7,995 nt of DNA from Tissierellaceae bacterium (GCA_029264075.1 JARICQ010000097.1:1-7995); one strand, 5' to 3'. Numbered from the stretch's first letter, positions 1 to 6,820 are shown. The notes: a model not told the origin generated them from the letters alone. Numbers and translations: made by a program.

Positions 1-10
1 AAAACTATAC

Positions 11-37
11 AAAAAAACGACAAGTTAACTTGTCGTT
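11..37 (-). terminator. Rho-independent terminator after rpsI
   Basis: A perfect palindrome spans 16-37, with its centre between 26 and 27. Read on the minus strand it gives a stem of about 9 bp closed by a TTAA loop, and it runs straight into a tract of seven Ts (the As at 11-17). It lies 26 bases past the rpsI stop codon, so it ends the rplM-rpsI transcript. There is no T tract on the plus-strand side, so it should work only in the minus direction. Confidence 0.92.
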
Positions 38-63
38 GGTCCTTGCAGATATTATTGAAAATA

Positions 64-456
64 TTATCTTTTTGAGAATTGTGGAGATTTTCTTGCTTTT
101 TTGAAGCCGTATTTTTTTCTCTCTACCATTCTTGGATCTCTAGTTAAGAATCCAGCTTTTTTAAGTATAGGTCTAAGTTCGCTATCAGATTCTATCAAAG
201 CTCTAGCTATACCATGTCTTATAGCACCTGCTTGTCCAGTAAAACCTCCGCCACCTACATTTACTAAAACATCATATTTGTCACTTGTATCAGTTATGAT
301 CATTGGTTCCTTTGCTAATACCCTTAGCGTCTCATAATTAAAATAATCATCTATATTTTTCTTGTTTACGATAACTTTTCCACTTCCCGGTACAAGTCTT
401 ACTCTTGCAACAGAAGTTTTTCTTCTTCCCGTTCCCCAAAATTGTATATTAGCCAC
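64..456 (-). CDS. rpsI: 30S ribosomal protein S9
   Basis: S9 is a small-subunit head protein whose basic C-terminal tail reaches the P site and contacts the tRNA anticodon stem. The 130 codons match the usual length. Family motifs visible are FWGTGRRK near residues 6-13, the glycine-rich GGGGFTGQAGAIRHGIARAL at about 68-87, and the basic tail KKYGFKKARKSPQFSKR at 114-130 with the invariant SKR end. The start is GTG at 456: an in-frame TAA lies directly before it, and a GAGGAGG ribosome binding site sits a few bases upstream (about 464-470). Only 25 bases separate it from the rplM stop, and the two genes are the conserved rplM-rpsI pair. A strong terminator follows. Identity is secure. Confidence 0.98.
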   Translation of the reverse strand: MANIQFWGTGRRKTSVARVRLVPGSGKVIVNKKNIDDYFNYETLRVLAKEPMIITDTSDKYDVLVNVGGGGFTGQAGAIRHGIARALIESDSELRPILKKAGFLTRDPRMVERKKYGFKKARKSPQFSKR

Positions 457-481
457 TTACAGTCCTCCTCTCTTAAATAAA

Positions 482-910
482 TTAAAATTTATATTCTTCA
501 GGATTTTGTGCTTGGTGCTTGTGCTCAGATCCAGCATATACCTTCATTTTCTTGATCATTCCTCTTCCTAGACTACTCTTTGGAAGCATTCCTTTAACTG
601 CTAGTTCAATTATCTTTTCAGGTTTTTCTTTAACTAATCTACTATATGGAATCTCCTTCAATCCTCCTGGATAACCAGTGTGGTAAACATGATTTTTTTG
701 ATTCCACTTGTTTCCTGTTAACTTAACTTTTTCTGCATTTATAACAACAACAAAGTCACCTGTATCTACATGAGGAGTATATATTGGTTTATTTTTCCCA
801 CTCAATATGTTTGCTATCTCTGTAGCCATTCTACCAAGTACTTTGTTTTCAGCGTCTATAACATACCATTTTCTTTCTACTTCATTTGTTTTAGCCATAA
901 AGCTCTTCAT
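482..910 (-). CDS. rplM: 50S ribosomal protein L13
   Basis: L13 is an early-assembly 23S rRNA binding protein of the large subunit. The 142 residues agree with the family's usual length of about 142-145. Visible motifs are AKTNEVERKWYVIDAENKVLGRMAT (6-30), YTPHVDTGDFVVVINAEKVKLTGNK (44-68), the GMLPKSSLGR segment (107-116) and GSEHKHQAQNPE near the C terminus. The ATG at 910 is chosen over the internal ATG at codon 5. The AGGGAGGG ribosome binding site (about 916-923) is 6 bases before it, and Firmicute L13 proteins carry a comparable short extension before the MAK motif. It is the first gene of the rplM-rpsI unit, with a promoter and leader immediately upstream, described separately. Confidence 0.98.
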   Translation of the reverse strand: MKSFMAKTNEVERKWYVIDAENKVLGRMATEIANILSGKNKPIYTPHVDTGDFVVVINAEKVKLTGNKWNQKNHVYHTGYPGGLKEIPYSRLVKEKPEKIIELAVKGMLPKSSLGRGMIKKMKVYAGSEHKHQAQNPEEYKF

Positions 911-934
911 TGTTTTCCCTCCCTATATCAACTT

Positions 935-978
935 GAGTAATTTTCATTAAAAAAGTTCCGGGCCTTTTTAAACACTCT
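935..978 (-). promoter_or_regulatory. Candidate L13 (rplM) autoregulatory mRNA leader
   Basis: The 77-base gap between truA and rplM can fold in the minus-strand RNA. An outer stem pairs GAGUG (977-973) with UACUC (939-935). An inner hairpin pairs AAAAAG (969-964) with CUUUUU (955-950) around the 8-base loop GCCCGGAA (963-956), and the inner stem can extend by two more pairs past a bulge. An L13 ribosomal protein leader in front of rplM-rpsI is an established Firmicute element. Its position and two-stem layout fit, but I compared this from memory only, without a covariance-model match. The predicted transcription start falls at the foot of the outer stem. Binding of L13 as the feedback signal is inferred. 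Confidence 0.55.
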
Positions 979-984
979 TGTAAT

Positions 985-1013
985 ATTCTAATATATCCTA
1001 TTGCCATTGTCAA
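985..1013 (-). promoter_or_regulatory. Sigma-A type promoter for rplM-rpsI
   Basis: On the minus strand there is a perfect -35 box TTGACA (1013-1008), a 17-base spacer, and a -10 box TAGAAT (990-985, 5 of 6 matches). It lies across the 3' end of truA, and the first three bases of the -10 box are the truA stop codon TAG. The predicted start of transcription is near 979-977, about 68 bases before the rplM ATG. This would let the L13-S9 pair be transcribed independently of the ecf-truA unit. Confidence 0.75.
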
Positions 1014-1758
1014 GATGTTTTTCCCTATAAAAGACTTTTTCTAGATATAATCCATGAGCCGGTGATGTTATTCCAGCATACTCTCTTTTTCTTCCGTCTA
1101 TTATTCTCTTAAGATCGTCTATGTGGATCTTTCCCGATCCTACTTGAAGCATTGTACCCACTAGGATTCTAACCATATATCTTAAAAAGCTCTGCCCATT
1201 TATCACGAATTCTATGATATCTCCATCTCTTTCCACAGCTATACTATTTATTGTCCGAATTGTGCTCTTTGCTGAACAATCTCTGCCCATAAAAGATTTA
1301 AAGTCATGACTTCCTATAAGGCAATTTGATGCTTGTCTTATCTTCTCTAAATCTAAATCATATGAATAGTGGTAGTAAAACTCTCTATAAAGAGCTCTTG
1401 GAAGCTTAGCCGTATAGACCCTGTATCTGTAAACCTTTCCAATTGCATCAAATCTTGAATGAAAGAAAATATCCACTTCTTCTGAGTCTACGATGCTTAT
1501 GTCATCAGGTAGGTATTCCTGGAGAGCGAATTTGTAATTTCTCCCTGGAATACTAGACTCCGTTTTAAAATTTGCTACTTGACCTATGGCATGGACGCCC
1601 TTGTCTGTTCTTCCTGAAGCTATTAGTTTTATATCCTCTCCTGTAAGCTTTGATATTGCATTTTCAAGGCTTTCCTGAACAGTCATTACGTCATTTTGTC
1701 GCTGCCAGCCCCAATAGGCGGTCCCTCTATACTCAATGATAAGCTTGATATTCTTCAT
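988..1758 (-). CDS. truA: tRNA pseudouridine(38-40) synthase TruA
   Basis: TruA converts uridines 38-40 in the anticodon arm of many tRNAs to pseudouridine. The 256 residues are typical. The catalytic aspartate is D52 in GRTDKGVHA (49-57). Other family motifs are YRGTAYWGWQRQ (10-21), VYRYRVY with the conserved tyrosine at about 109-115, GSHDFKSF (149-156), FLRYMVRILVG (191-201) and the C-terminal SPAHGLYL (232-239). The ATG at 1758 overlaps the ecfT stop as ATGA. The upstream GGATGG is only a weak ribosome binding site, so translation is probably coupled to ecfT. truA following ecfT is a common Firmicute arrangement with no obvious functional link to transport. Its last codons carry the rplM promoter. 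Confidence 0.97.
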   Translation of the reverse strand: MKNIKLIIEYRGTAYWGWQRQNDVMTVQESLENAISKLTGEDIKLIASGRTDKGVHAIGQVANFKTESSIPGRNYKFALQEYLPDDISIVDSEEVDIFFHSRFDAIGKVYRYRVYTAKLPRALYREFYYHYSYDLDLEKIRQASNCLIGSHDFKSFMGRDCSAKSTIRTINSIAVERDGDIIEFVINGQSFLRYMVRILVGTMLQVGSGKIHIDDLKRIIDGRKREYAGITSPAHGLYLEKVFYREKHLDNGNRIY

Positions 1759-2564
1759 ATTCCATCCATTACAAATCTAGATGATATTATAAGTCCGAAA
1801 AATACAAGGGAGCCGAAAAGAATTACTATATCTTTTCTATCCATCCTTAATTCATTGAGGCTAGTCCTATCATCTCCACCTCTGTAGCATCTTGCTTCCA
1901 TAGCAGTTGCAAGCTCTTCTGCCCTCCTAAAAGCGTTGATAAATAGGGGTACTAAGAGGGGCACCAAGTTTTTGGCCCGTCTAAGTAAATTTCCGGATTC
2001 AAAGTCTGCCCCTCTTGCCATTTGGGCCTTCATTATCTTGTCGGTCTCTTCAAGGAGGGTAGGTATAAATCTAAGAGCTATAGTCATCATCATAGCTAGC
2101 TCATGAGATGGAAGGCCTATTTTTTTAAATGGCTTCAATAGGTCCTCTATACCGTCTGTCAGTGCTATTGGTGATGTTGTAAGGGTTAGGAGGGAAGTTC
2201 CTGTAATCAAAAATACAAGTCTTATGCCCATAAAAAAAGCAAAATATAATCCTTCTTTCGTAACAGTAAGTGGGCCTATAGTCAAAATGACTTCTCCCGC
2301 AGTTAAGAATATATTGATAGAAAAGGTAATCAATATAATAAACACGAGAGGTTTGAGTCCCTTGACTATAAAACTTAAGGGAACTCCAGATATCTTAATG
2401 ATTAGTAGTATAAATGCAAGTATAAAGGCATAGGGAATAAAGTTGTTGATAAAAAATAATGATCCTATGAATAGAAAAACTATGATTAGTTTTATCCGCG
2501 GATCCAATCTATGAATGATACTATCTCCAGGAAAATATTGTCCTATTGTTATATCTTTAAGCAT
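1755..2564 (-). CDS. ecfT: ECF transporter transmembrane protein EcfT
   Basis: EcfT is the membrane scaffold of energy-coupling factor importers. It couples the ATPases EcfA1 and EcfA2 to exchangeable substrate-binding S components that import vitamins and similar micronutrients. The 269 residues fit the family. Hydrophobic segments are seen at about 25-60, 70-90, 105-130 and 243-262. The cytosolic coupling region (about 160-230) holds the two characteristic short motifs with key arginines: QMARGAD (ARG at 183-185) and AMEARCYRGG (R225), where a cysteine takes the place of the glycine often seen. The ATG at 2564 has an AAGGAG site upstream (about 2574-2579) and overlaps the ecfA2 stop by 8 bases. 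No S-component gene lies in the window, as expected for a group II shared module. Confidence 0.95.
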   Translation of the reverse strand: MLKDITIGQYFPGDSIIHRLDPRIKLIIVFLFIGSLFFINNFIPYAFILAFILLIIKISGVPLSFIVKGLKPLVFIILITFSINIFLTAGEVILTIGPLTVTKEGLYFAFFMGIRLVFLITGTSLLTLTTSPIALTDGIEDLLKPFKKIGLPSHELAMMMTIALRFIPTLLEETDKIMKAQMARGADFESGNLLRRAKNLVPLLVPLFINAFRRAEELATAMEARCYRGGDDRTSLNELRMDRKDIVILFGSLVFFGLIISSRFVMDGI

Positions 2565-3420
2565 CGCTCTTACTCCTTAGGTATTTTAGTATTTCATCTC
2601 TGCCTTCTTCGACTGTTAAAACAGTTTCTTTTACCTTGTTTCCCTTTTTGTGAAAGGCCCTCATAAATTCTGTTATCTGGGGAACCCCAAGACCCATATT
2701 CTTTAATTCATCGACTCTTTTAAATACTTCTACCGTAGTATCATCCATGGATATTTTCCCCTTGTGCATGACAAGAATCCTATCGACTAACCTAGCTATG
2801 TCCTCCATACTGTGAGAGACTAGTATAATTGTTATATCATTTTTTTTATAAAGATCTTGAATTTCTCCAAGGATTTCATCTCTCCCCCTTGGATCAAGTC
2901 CTGCTGTAGGTTCATCTAGTATTAGTATGTCAGGTTTCATAGCTACTACACCTGCTATGGCTACCCTTCTCTTTTGGCCCCCGCTAAGTTCGAATGGTGA
3001 CCTATCTTTTAAAGTATCATAATCTAACCCTACAAGCTCCATAGAGTCCCTTACTCTTTCTTCTATTTCTTCCTCGCTAAGATCAAGATTTTTTGGCCCA
3101 AATGCAATATCCTTGTATATTGTTTCTTCAAACAATTGATGTTCAGGATATTGAAATACCAACCCTACTTTCTGCCTTATAGACTTTAGATCTGTTTCTT
3201 TTTCATTTATATCTATTCCGTCTATTAAGATAGTGCCTGATGTTGGTTTCATCAATCTATTTAGATGCTGGACTAGAGTAGATTTACCAGATCCAGTATG
3301 ACCGATGAGACCTATAAATTCACCTCTATCAATTTCCACATTTATATTATCTAATGCTTTTTTTTCAAAAGGGGTATTTGGATTATATATATATTTTAAA
3401 TCACTTATTTTCATAATCAT
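2557..3420 (-). CDS. ecfA2: ECF transporter ATP-binding protein EcfA2
   Basis: One of the two ABC ATPases of the energy-coupling factor module, forming a heterodimer with EcfA1 and gripping EcfT from the cytoplasm. The complete ABC set is present: Walker A GHTGSGKST (40-48), Q-loop glutamine Q90 in VFQYPEHQLF, signature LSGGQ (145-149), Walker B ILILDE with catalytic E170, and switch histidine H203 in VSHSMED. The C-terminal GLGVPQITEFM segment (243-253) is characteristic of EcfA proteins. The length of 287 is normal. The ATG at 3420 forms an ATGA overlap with the ecfA1 stop and lies 7 bases after GGTGG. A second ATG two codons downstream is possible but too far from that site. Naming as EcfA2 rests on gene order and the YPEHQLF form of the Q-loop. 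Confidence 0.95.
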   Translation of the reverse strand: MIMKISDLKYIYNPNTPFEKKALDNINVEIDRGEFIGLIGHTGSGKSTLVQHLNRLMKPTSGTILIDGIDINEKETDLKSIRQKVGLVFQYPEHQLFEETIYKDIAFGPKNLDLSEEEIEERVRDSMELVGLDYDTLKDRSPFELSGGQKRRVAIAGVVAMKPDILILDEPTAGLDPRGRDEILGEIQDLYKKNDITIILVSHSMEDIARLVDRILVMHKGKISMDDTTVEVFKRVDELKNMGLGVPQITEFMRAFHKKGNKVKETVLTVEEGRDEILKYLRSKSDA

Positions 3421-4250
3421 AATAATTCCACCAATTCTTCTATAGATAAGATGTCTTCTCTTATGTCAAGTCCTGCTTTTCTAAGTTCGTAGGCAAGTTC
3501 TGTTACTTGTGGAACATCTAAGCCATAGGATTTTACTTTTTCAACTTGACTAAATACTTCTCGAGGTGTTCCCTCCATAACTATCTCCCCATCTTCCATA
3601 ACTAGAACTCTGTCCCCTTCAACAGCCTCATCCATATAATGAGTTATGAGGACTATAGTCTTTTCATCATCTTTATTTAGCTTTTTTATAGTATTCATTA
3701 CCTCTATTCTTCCACTTGGGTCTAACATGGAAGTTGGCTCGTCAAATATGATACAATCTGGCCTCATGGCAAGTATACCAGCTATGGCTACTCTCTGTTT
3801 TTGTCCTCCAGATAGCAGGTGGGGCGCATGAGTTTTATAGTCTGTCATTTCAACTAATTCTAAGGCTTCATCTACTCTTTTTCTAATTTCTTCTTGTGGA
3901 ACTCCAAGATTTTCTGGCCCAAAAGCTACATCTTCTTCTACTATTGTAGCTACTATTTGATTGTCTGGATTTTGAAATACCATGCCAGTCTTTTCTCTTA
4001 TATTCCATATTTGTTCGTCATCTCTTGTATTCATACCCATTACATCTATATCACCACGCGCTGGCAAGAGAAGACCATTCATAAGTTTTGCAAGGGTTGA
4101 TTTTCCCGAACCATTGTGGCCTAAAATGACTAAAAATTCACCTTTTTTTACTTCTATATCCACATTTTTTACGGCTTGCTGAATACTATCATCAATTAAT
4201 GATTTATACTCGTATGTTGCCTTATTTATTTTAATCATCACATCATCCAT
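3417..4250 (-). CDS. ecfA1: ECF transporter ATP-binding protein EcfA1
   Basis: First ABC ATPase of the energy-coupling factor module, partner of EcfA2 on EcfT. Motifs in order: Walker A GHNGSGKST (44-52), Q-loop Q93 in VFQNPDNQIV, signature LSGGQ (146-150), Walker B CIIFDE with catalytic E171, and switch histidine H204 in ITHYMDEA. The C-terminal GLDVPQVTELA segment (243-253) matches the EcfA family. The VFQNPDNQ Q-loop and first position in the operon support EcfA1. The 277 residues are of normal length. The ATG at 4250 is preceded by AGAGGG with a spacing of about 5 bases. The gene heads the ecfA1-ecfA2-ecfT-truA unit, with its own promoter about 50 bases upstream and a terminator separating it from rplQ. 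Confidence 0.96.
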   Translation of the reverse strand: MDDVMIKINKATYEYKSLIDDSIQQAVKNVDIEVKKGEFLVILGHNGSGKSTLAKLMNGLLLPARGDIDVMGMNTRDDEQIWNIREKTGMVFQNPDNQIVATIVEEDVAFGPENLGVPQEEIRKRVDEALELVEMTDYKTHAPHLLSGGQKQRVAIAGILAMRPDCIIFDEPTSMLDPSGRIEVMNTIKKLNKDDEKTIVLITHYMDEAVEGDRVLVMEDGEIVMEGTPREVFSQVEKVKSYGLDVPQVTELAYELRKAGLDIREDILSIEELVELL

Positions 4251-4295
4251 TTCATCCCTCTATTCAAATAAAGACCTAAGTTTAATACTTAATAT

Positions 4296-4324
4296 AATAT
4301 AGCATAATAAAAATCATTTCACAA
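4296..4324 (-). promoter_or_regulatory. Promoter for the ecfA1-ecfA2-ecfT-truA unit
   Basis: On the minus strand: -35 box TTGTGA (4324-4319, 4 of 6), a 17-base spacer, and -10 box TATATT (4301-4296, 5 of 6) preceded by TGC, which makes an extended -10 element. The predicted start is near 4289, leaving an untranslated leader of about 40 bases before the ecfA1 ATG. I see no riboswitch-sized structure in that leader. The promoter lies just past the rplQ terminator, where a new unit would be expected to begin. Confidence 0.65.
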
Positions 4325-4344
4325 TAAATAAAAAATAAATATAC

Positions 4345-4373
4345 AAAAGGGACTAAGTCAAAACTTAATCCCC
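4345..4373 (-). terminator. Rho-independent terminator after rplQ
   Basis: The minus-strand RNA forms a 9-bp stem, GGGATUAAG (4372-4364) with CUUAGUCCC (4357-4349), containing one G-U pair and closed by a 6-base UUUUGA loop. It is followed at once by UUUU (4348-4345) and a longer T-rich stretch. It starts 8 bases past the rplQ stop codon and so ends the infA-rplQ transcription unit. Transcriptional readthrough into ecfA1 cannot be ruled out. Confidence 0.88.
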
Positions 4374-4380
4374 TACTATA

Positions 4381-4722
4381 TTATACTAATTCTAATATTG
4401 CTATCTCTGCTCCGTCACCACGGCGAGGTCCAACTCTTAGCACTCTTGTATATCCACCATTTCTTTCTTCATATCTAGGTGCGATTTCGTCAAACAACTT
4501 TGTAACGATATCTTCTTCATATACATATGATAAGACTTGTCTTCTTGCGTGTAGATCTCCTCTTTTAGCTAAAGTAATCATTTTGTCTGTCATTCTTTTA
4601 GCCTCTTTAGCTCTAGTAACAGTCGTTTCAATTCTTTCATTTTTCAACAGAGATGTCACTAGATTTCTAAGCATTGCTTGTCTATGATCTGTAGGGCGAC
4701 CAAGTTTTCTTAATGTTGTCAC
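4381..4722 (-). CDS. rplQ: 50S ribosomal protein L17
   Basis: L17 is a large-subunit protein near the exit tunnel and the last gene of the bacterial alpha operon. The 113 residues are of normal length. Visible motifs are LRKLGRPTDHRQAMLRNL (4-21), ERIETTVTRAKEAK (29-42), LAKRGDLHARR (51-61), and the C-terminal YEERNGGYTRVLRVGPRRGDGAEIAILELV. The start is GTG at 4722, with AAGGAGGG (4736-4729) six bases upstream. No in-frame ATG is available nearer than codon 17, which would remove the conserved N terminus. An out-of-frame ATG overlaps the GTG and is followed at once by TGA. The gene lies 23 bases after rpoA and is followed by a strong terminator. Confidence 0.97.
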   Translation of the reverse strand: MTTLRKLGRPTDHRQAMLRNLVTSLLKNERIETTVTRAKEAKRMTDKMITLAKRGDLHARRQVLSYVYEEDIVTKLFDEIAPRYEERNGGYTRVLRVGPRRGDGAEIAILELV

Positions 4723-4745
4723 ATTTATCCCTCCTTCATGCCTTT

Positions 4746-5693
4746 TTACTCATCAGATTTTTTTAAGCTTAATCCTAATTCAGCAAGTTTTCTTTGTACT
4801 TCCTCAAGGGATTTCTTACCAAGATTTCTTACTTTCATCATATCTTCTTCAGTTTTCTCTATAAGTTCTTCAACTGTATTTATGGCTGCTCTCTTTAAGC
4901 AGTTGTAGCTACGTACAGAAAGATCTAGCTCCTCAATTGTCATTTCTAGAACTTTTTCTTTCTTATCTTCTTCTTTCTCTACCATTATTTCAACTTCATT
5001 TACATGTTCAGTCAGGCCAATAAACAAATTTAAGTGTTCAGTCAGTATCTTTGCACCAAGAGAAGTAGCTTCATCTGCACTAATAGTTCCATTTGTCCAA
5101 ACTTCGAGTACCAATCTATCAAAGTTTGTTATCTGTCCAACTCTTGTATTTTCTACTGCAAAATTTACTTTTGTAACAGGAGTAAAAGACGAATCAACTG
5201 GGATTTCTCCTACAGATTGATTTTCTTTTTTATTCTTTTCTGCTACAATATAGCCTCTACCCTTTATGATTTCAAGTTCTATATAAAGATCTCCATCTTC
5301 ATTTACAGTTGCTATGTGATGATCAGGATTCACTATCTCAACATCTGCTCCTGTAATTATATCTCCAGCAGTGATGGTCTGAGATCCTTTAGCCTCTATA
5401 CGAAGAGTAATTGGATCCTCTCCATATATTTTAGCTGCGATTCCTTTTATATTCAAAATTATTTCTGGAACGTCTTCCAATACTCCAGGAATGGTTGAAA
5501 ATTCATGAAGAACTCCTTGGATTTTTATGGAAGAAATAGCAGCTCCAGGCAAGGATGACAATAAAACTCTTCTAAGAGAGTTTCCTAAGCTAGTGGCATA
5601 GCCTCTTTCAAGTGGCTCTACCATAAACTTACCATAAGATTCGTCATCGCTTAGCTCCATAATTTCAATTCTTGGCTTTTCGATTTCTATCAT
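4746..5693 (-). CDS. rpoA: DNA-directed RNA polymerase subunit alpha
   Basis: The alpha subunit dimerises to nucleate RNA polymerase assembly and contacts UP elements and activators. The N-terminal domain (about 1-230) contains EPLERGYATSLGNSLRRVLLSSLPGAA (26-52) and the conserved VENTRVGQ. An acidic linker EKEEDKKEKVLEMTIEELDLS leads to the C-terminal DNA-binding domain (about 257-311). That domain has R261 and N264 in SVRSYNCLKR and NLGKKSLEEV at 290-299, corresponding to the DNA-contacting residues of the E. coli protein. I place the start at the ATG at 5693, giving 315 residues beginning MIEIEKP like other Firmicute alphas. It lies 9 bases from AAGGAGGG. An in-frame ATG at 5699 would add two residues but is only 3 bases from the site. 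A possible hairpin masking that site is described separately. Confidence 0.97.
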   Translation of the reverse strand: MIEIEKPRIEIMELSDDESYGKFMVEPLERGYATSLGNSLRRVLLSSLPGAAISSIKIQGVLHEFSTIPGVLEDVPEIILNIKGIAAKIYGEDPITLRIEAKGSQTITAGDIITGADVEIVNPDHHIATVNEDGDLYIELEIIKGRGYIVAEKNKKENQSVGEIPVDSSFTPVTKVNFAVENTRVGQITNFDRLVLEVWTNGTISADEATSLGAKILTEHLNLFIGLTEHVNEVEIMVEKEEDKKEKVLEMTIEELDLSVRSYNCLKRAAINTVEELIEKTEEDMMKVRNLGKKSLEEVQRKLAELGLSLKKSDE

Positions 5694-5701
5694 TAACATT
5701 A

Positions 5702-5737
5702 ACCCTCCTTAAAGTTATTTTGTTAATATATGAGGGT
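5702..5737 (-). promoter_or_regulatory. rpoA ribosome binding site within a possible masking hairpin
   Basis: The rpoA ribosome binding site AAGGAGGG occupies 5710-5703 on the minus strand. In the RNA, ACCCUC at 5737-5732 is exactly complementary to GAGGGU at 5707-5702, giving a 6-bp stem with four G-C pairs around a 24-base loop that would cover most of the site. The rpsD-rpoA gap is the longest in this ribosomal block (62 bases to the preferred start). The binding site itself is certain. The hairpin and any control it gives are inferred, and a 6-base match could be chance. Confidence 0.4.
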
Positions 5738-5755
5738 GACTTTTCATAAATAATA

Positions 5756-6379
5756 TTATCTAGAGTAAAGTTCAACAATTAAGTGTTCTTCTACTGGAAT
5801 ATCTATGTCATCTCTATCTGGTTCAGCTATTATGCTGCCCTTTAAGTTTTCAAGATCCATATCTATCCATCTCACTGTGTTTCCACTGTGACTTTCAGCT
5901 AAATCTTTAATCTTTTCACTTGATCTGCTTTTCTCTTTTATTTCAATAACATCATCAACTGATAAGATTGCTGAAGGTATAGTTGACTTTGAACCATTTA
6001 CCTTAAAATGTCCGTGCGTTACAAGTTGTCTTGCTTCCGCCCTAGATGATCCTAGTCCCATTCTATAAGCAACATTATCTAATCTAAGTTCTAGTATTTT
6101 AAGTAGATTTTCACCTGTTATTCCTTGCATATTATCTGCCATGTTATAGTATTTTAACATTTGAGATTCTGAAATACCGTAAAATCTACGTACCTTTTGT
6201 TTTTCTCTAAGCTGTAATCCGTACTCAGTTACCTTTTTTCTTCCTTGACCGTGTTGTCCTGGAGCATAGTTCTTTTTAACTATAGCACATTGATCGCTAT
6301 AGCACCTATCGCCCTTTAGGAATAACTTCATTCCTTCTCTACGACAAAGTCTACAAACTGGTCCTGTATATCTACCCAT
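5756..6379 (-). CDS. rpsD: 30S ribosomal protein S4
   Basis: S4 nucleates assembly of the 30S 5' domain by binding 16S rRNA, and in several bacteria it also represses its own mRNA. The 207 residues are somewhat longer than the roughly 200 of the Bacillus protein. The N-terminal region carries a complete zinc site, C9, C12, C26 and C31 (PVCRLC and RCYSDQC), so this is the zinc-binding form. The S4 RNA-binding domain lies at about 98-160 (RLDNVAYRMGLGSSRAEARQLVTHGHFKVNG). The C terminus ends VEEHLIVELYSR as usual. The ATG at 6379 follows AGGAGGTG with good spacing. Its place between rpsK and rpoA is the clostridial and proteobacterial order; in B. subtilis rpsD is elsewhere. Confidence 0.98.
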   Translation of the reverse strand: MGRYTGPVCRLCRREGMKLFLKGDRCYSDQCAIVKKNYAPGQHGQGRKKVTEYGLQLREKQKVRRFYGISESQMLKYYNMADNMQGITGENLLKILELRLDNVAYRMGLGSSRAEARQLVTHGHFKVNGSKSTIPSAILSVDDVIEIKEKSRSSEKIKDLAESHSGNTVRWIDMDLENLKGSIIAEPDRDDIDIPVEEHLIVELYSR

Positions 6380-6395
6380 CTATTTACACCTCCTA

Positions 6396-6806
6396 TTAAA
6401 CTCTTCTTCTTTTTGGTGGTCTACATCCATTATGTGGAATTGGAGTAACATCTTTAATCATGCTAACCTCTAGACCTGCTGCTTGTAATGACCTTATAGC
6501 TGCTTCTCTTCCTGAGCCTGGTCCCTTTACAAACACTTCAACATTTTTTAATCCGTGTTCCATTGCCTTAGCCGCTGCTTCTTCAGCTGCCTGCTGTGCT
6601 GCGAAAGGAGTGGATTTTCTTGATCCTCTAAAGCCTAGTTGACCTGCACTTGCCCATGACAATACATTTCCCTGTAAATCTGTCAAGGTTACCATAGTAT
6701 TGTTAAAGGTGGACTGAATGTGCGCCTGGCCTCTTTCTATATTCTTACGTTCTTTTCTTCTTACACGTGATCCTTTGCCTGTTGCTTTGACTTTTTTAGT
6801 TGCCAC
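6396..6806 (-). CDS. rpsK: 30S ribosomal protein S11
   Basis: S11 is a platform protein of the small subunit near the E site and the mRNA exit. The 136 residues have a basic N-terminal extension (KKVKATGKGSRVRRKERKN, 4-22), then the conserved core: GQAHIQSTFNNTMVTLTD (26-43), WASAGQLGFRGSRKSTPFAAQQAA (51-74) and the C-terminal DVTPIPHNGCRPPKRRRV (119-136). The HNG at 125-127 matches the site where the E. coli protein forms isoaspartate. The start is GTG at 6806, immediately preceded by an in-frame TAA and 7 bases from AAGGAGGG. The rpsM stop is adjacent to that ribosome binding site. rpsD follows after 16 bases. Confidence 0.98.
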   Translation of the reverse strand: MATKKVKATGKGSRVRRKERKNIERGQAHIQSTFNNTMVTLTDLQGNVLSWASAGQLGFRGSRKSTPFAAQQAAEEAAAKAMEHGLKNVEVFVKGPGSGREAAIRSLQAAGLEVSMIKDVTPIPHNGCRPPKRRRV

Positions 6807-6820
6807 TTAGTTTCCCTCCT

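Noticed and set aside
16..37. 22-base perfect palindrome as a protein-binding operator
   Set aside because: The adjoining T tract on the minus strand and its place 26 bases after rpsI make a terminator the simpler reading; no promoter is seen beside it.
947..972. A/T-rich hairpin after truA as a Rho-independent terminator
   Set aside because: The stem is almost all A-U, and the run of Us is consumed in the stem rather than following it. It fits better as part of the rplM leader.
3646..4182. Several plus-strand open frames of 60-70 codons opposite ecfA1
   Set aside because: They are antisense shadows of a well-conserved ABC ATPase, overlap one another and show no coherent protein features.
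5034..5498. 154-codon open frame on the plus strand opposite rpoA
   Set aside because: It is antisense to the conserved body of rpoA. Its product is rich in Cys, Phe, Ser, Ile and Tyr, as expected of a low-GC antisense frame, and there is no convincing ribosome binding site or family motif.
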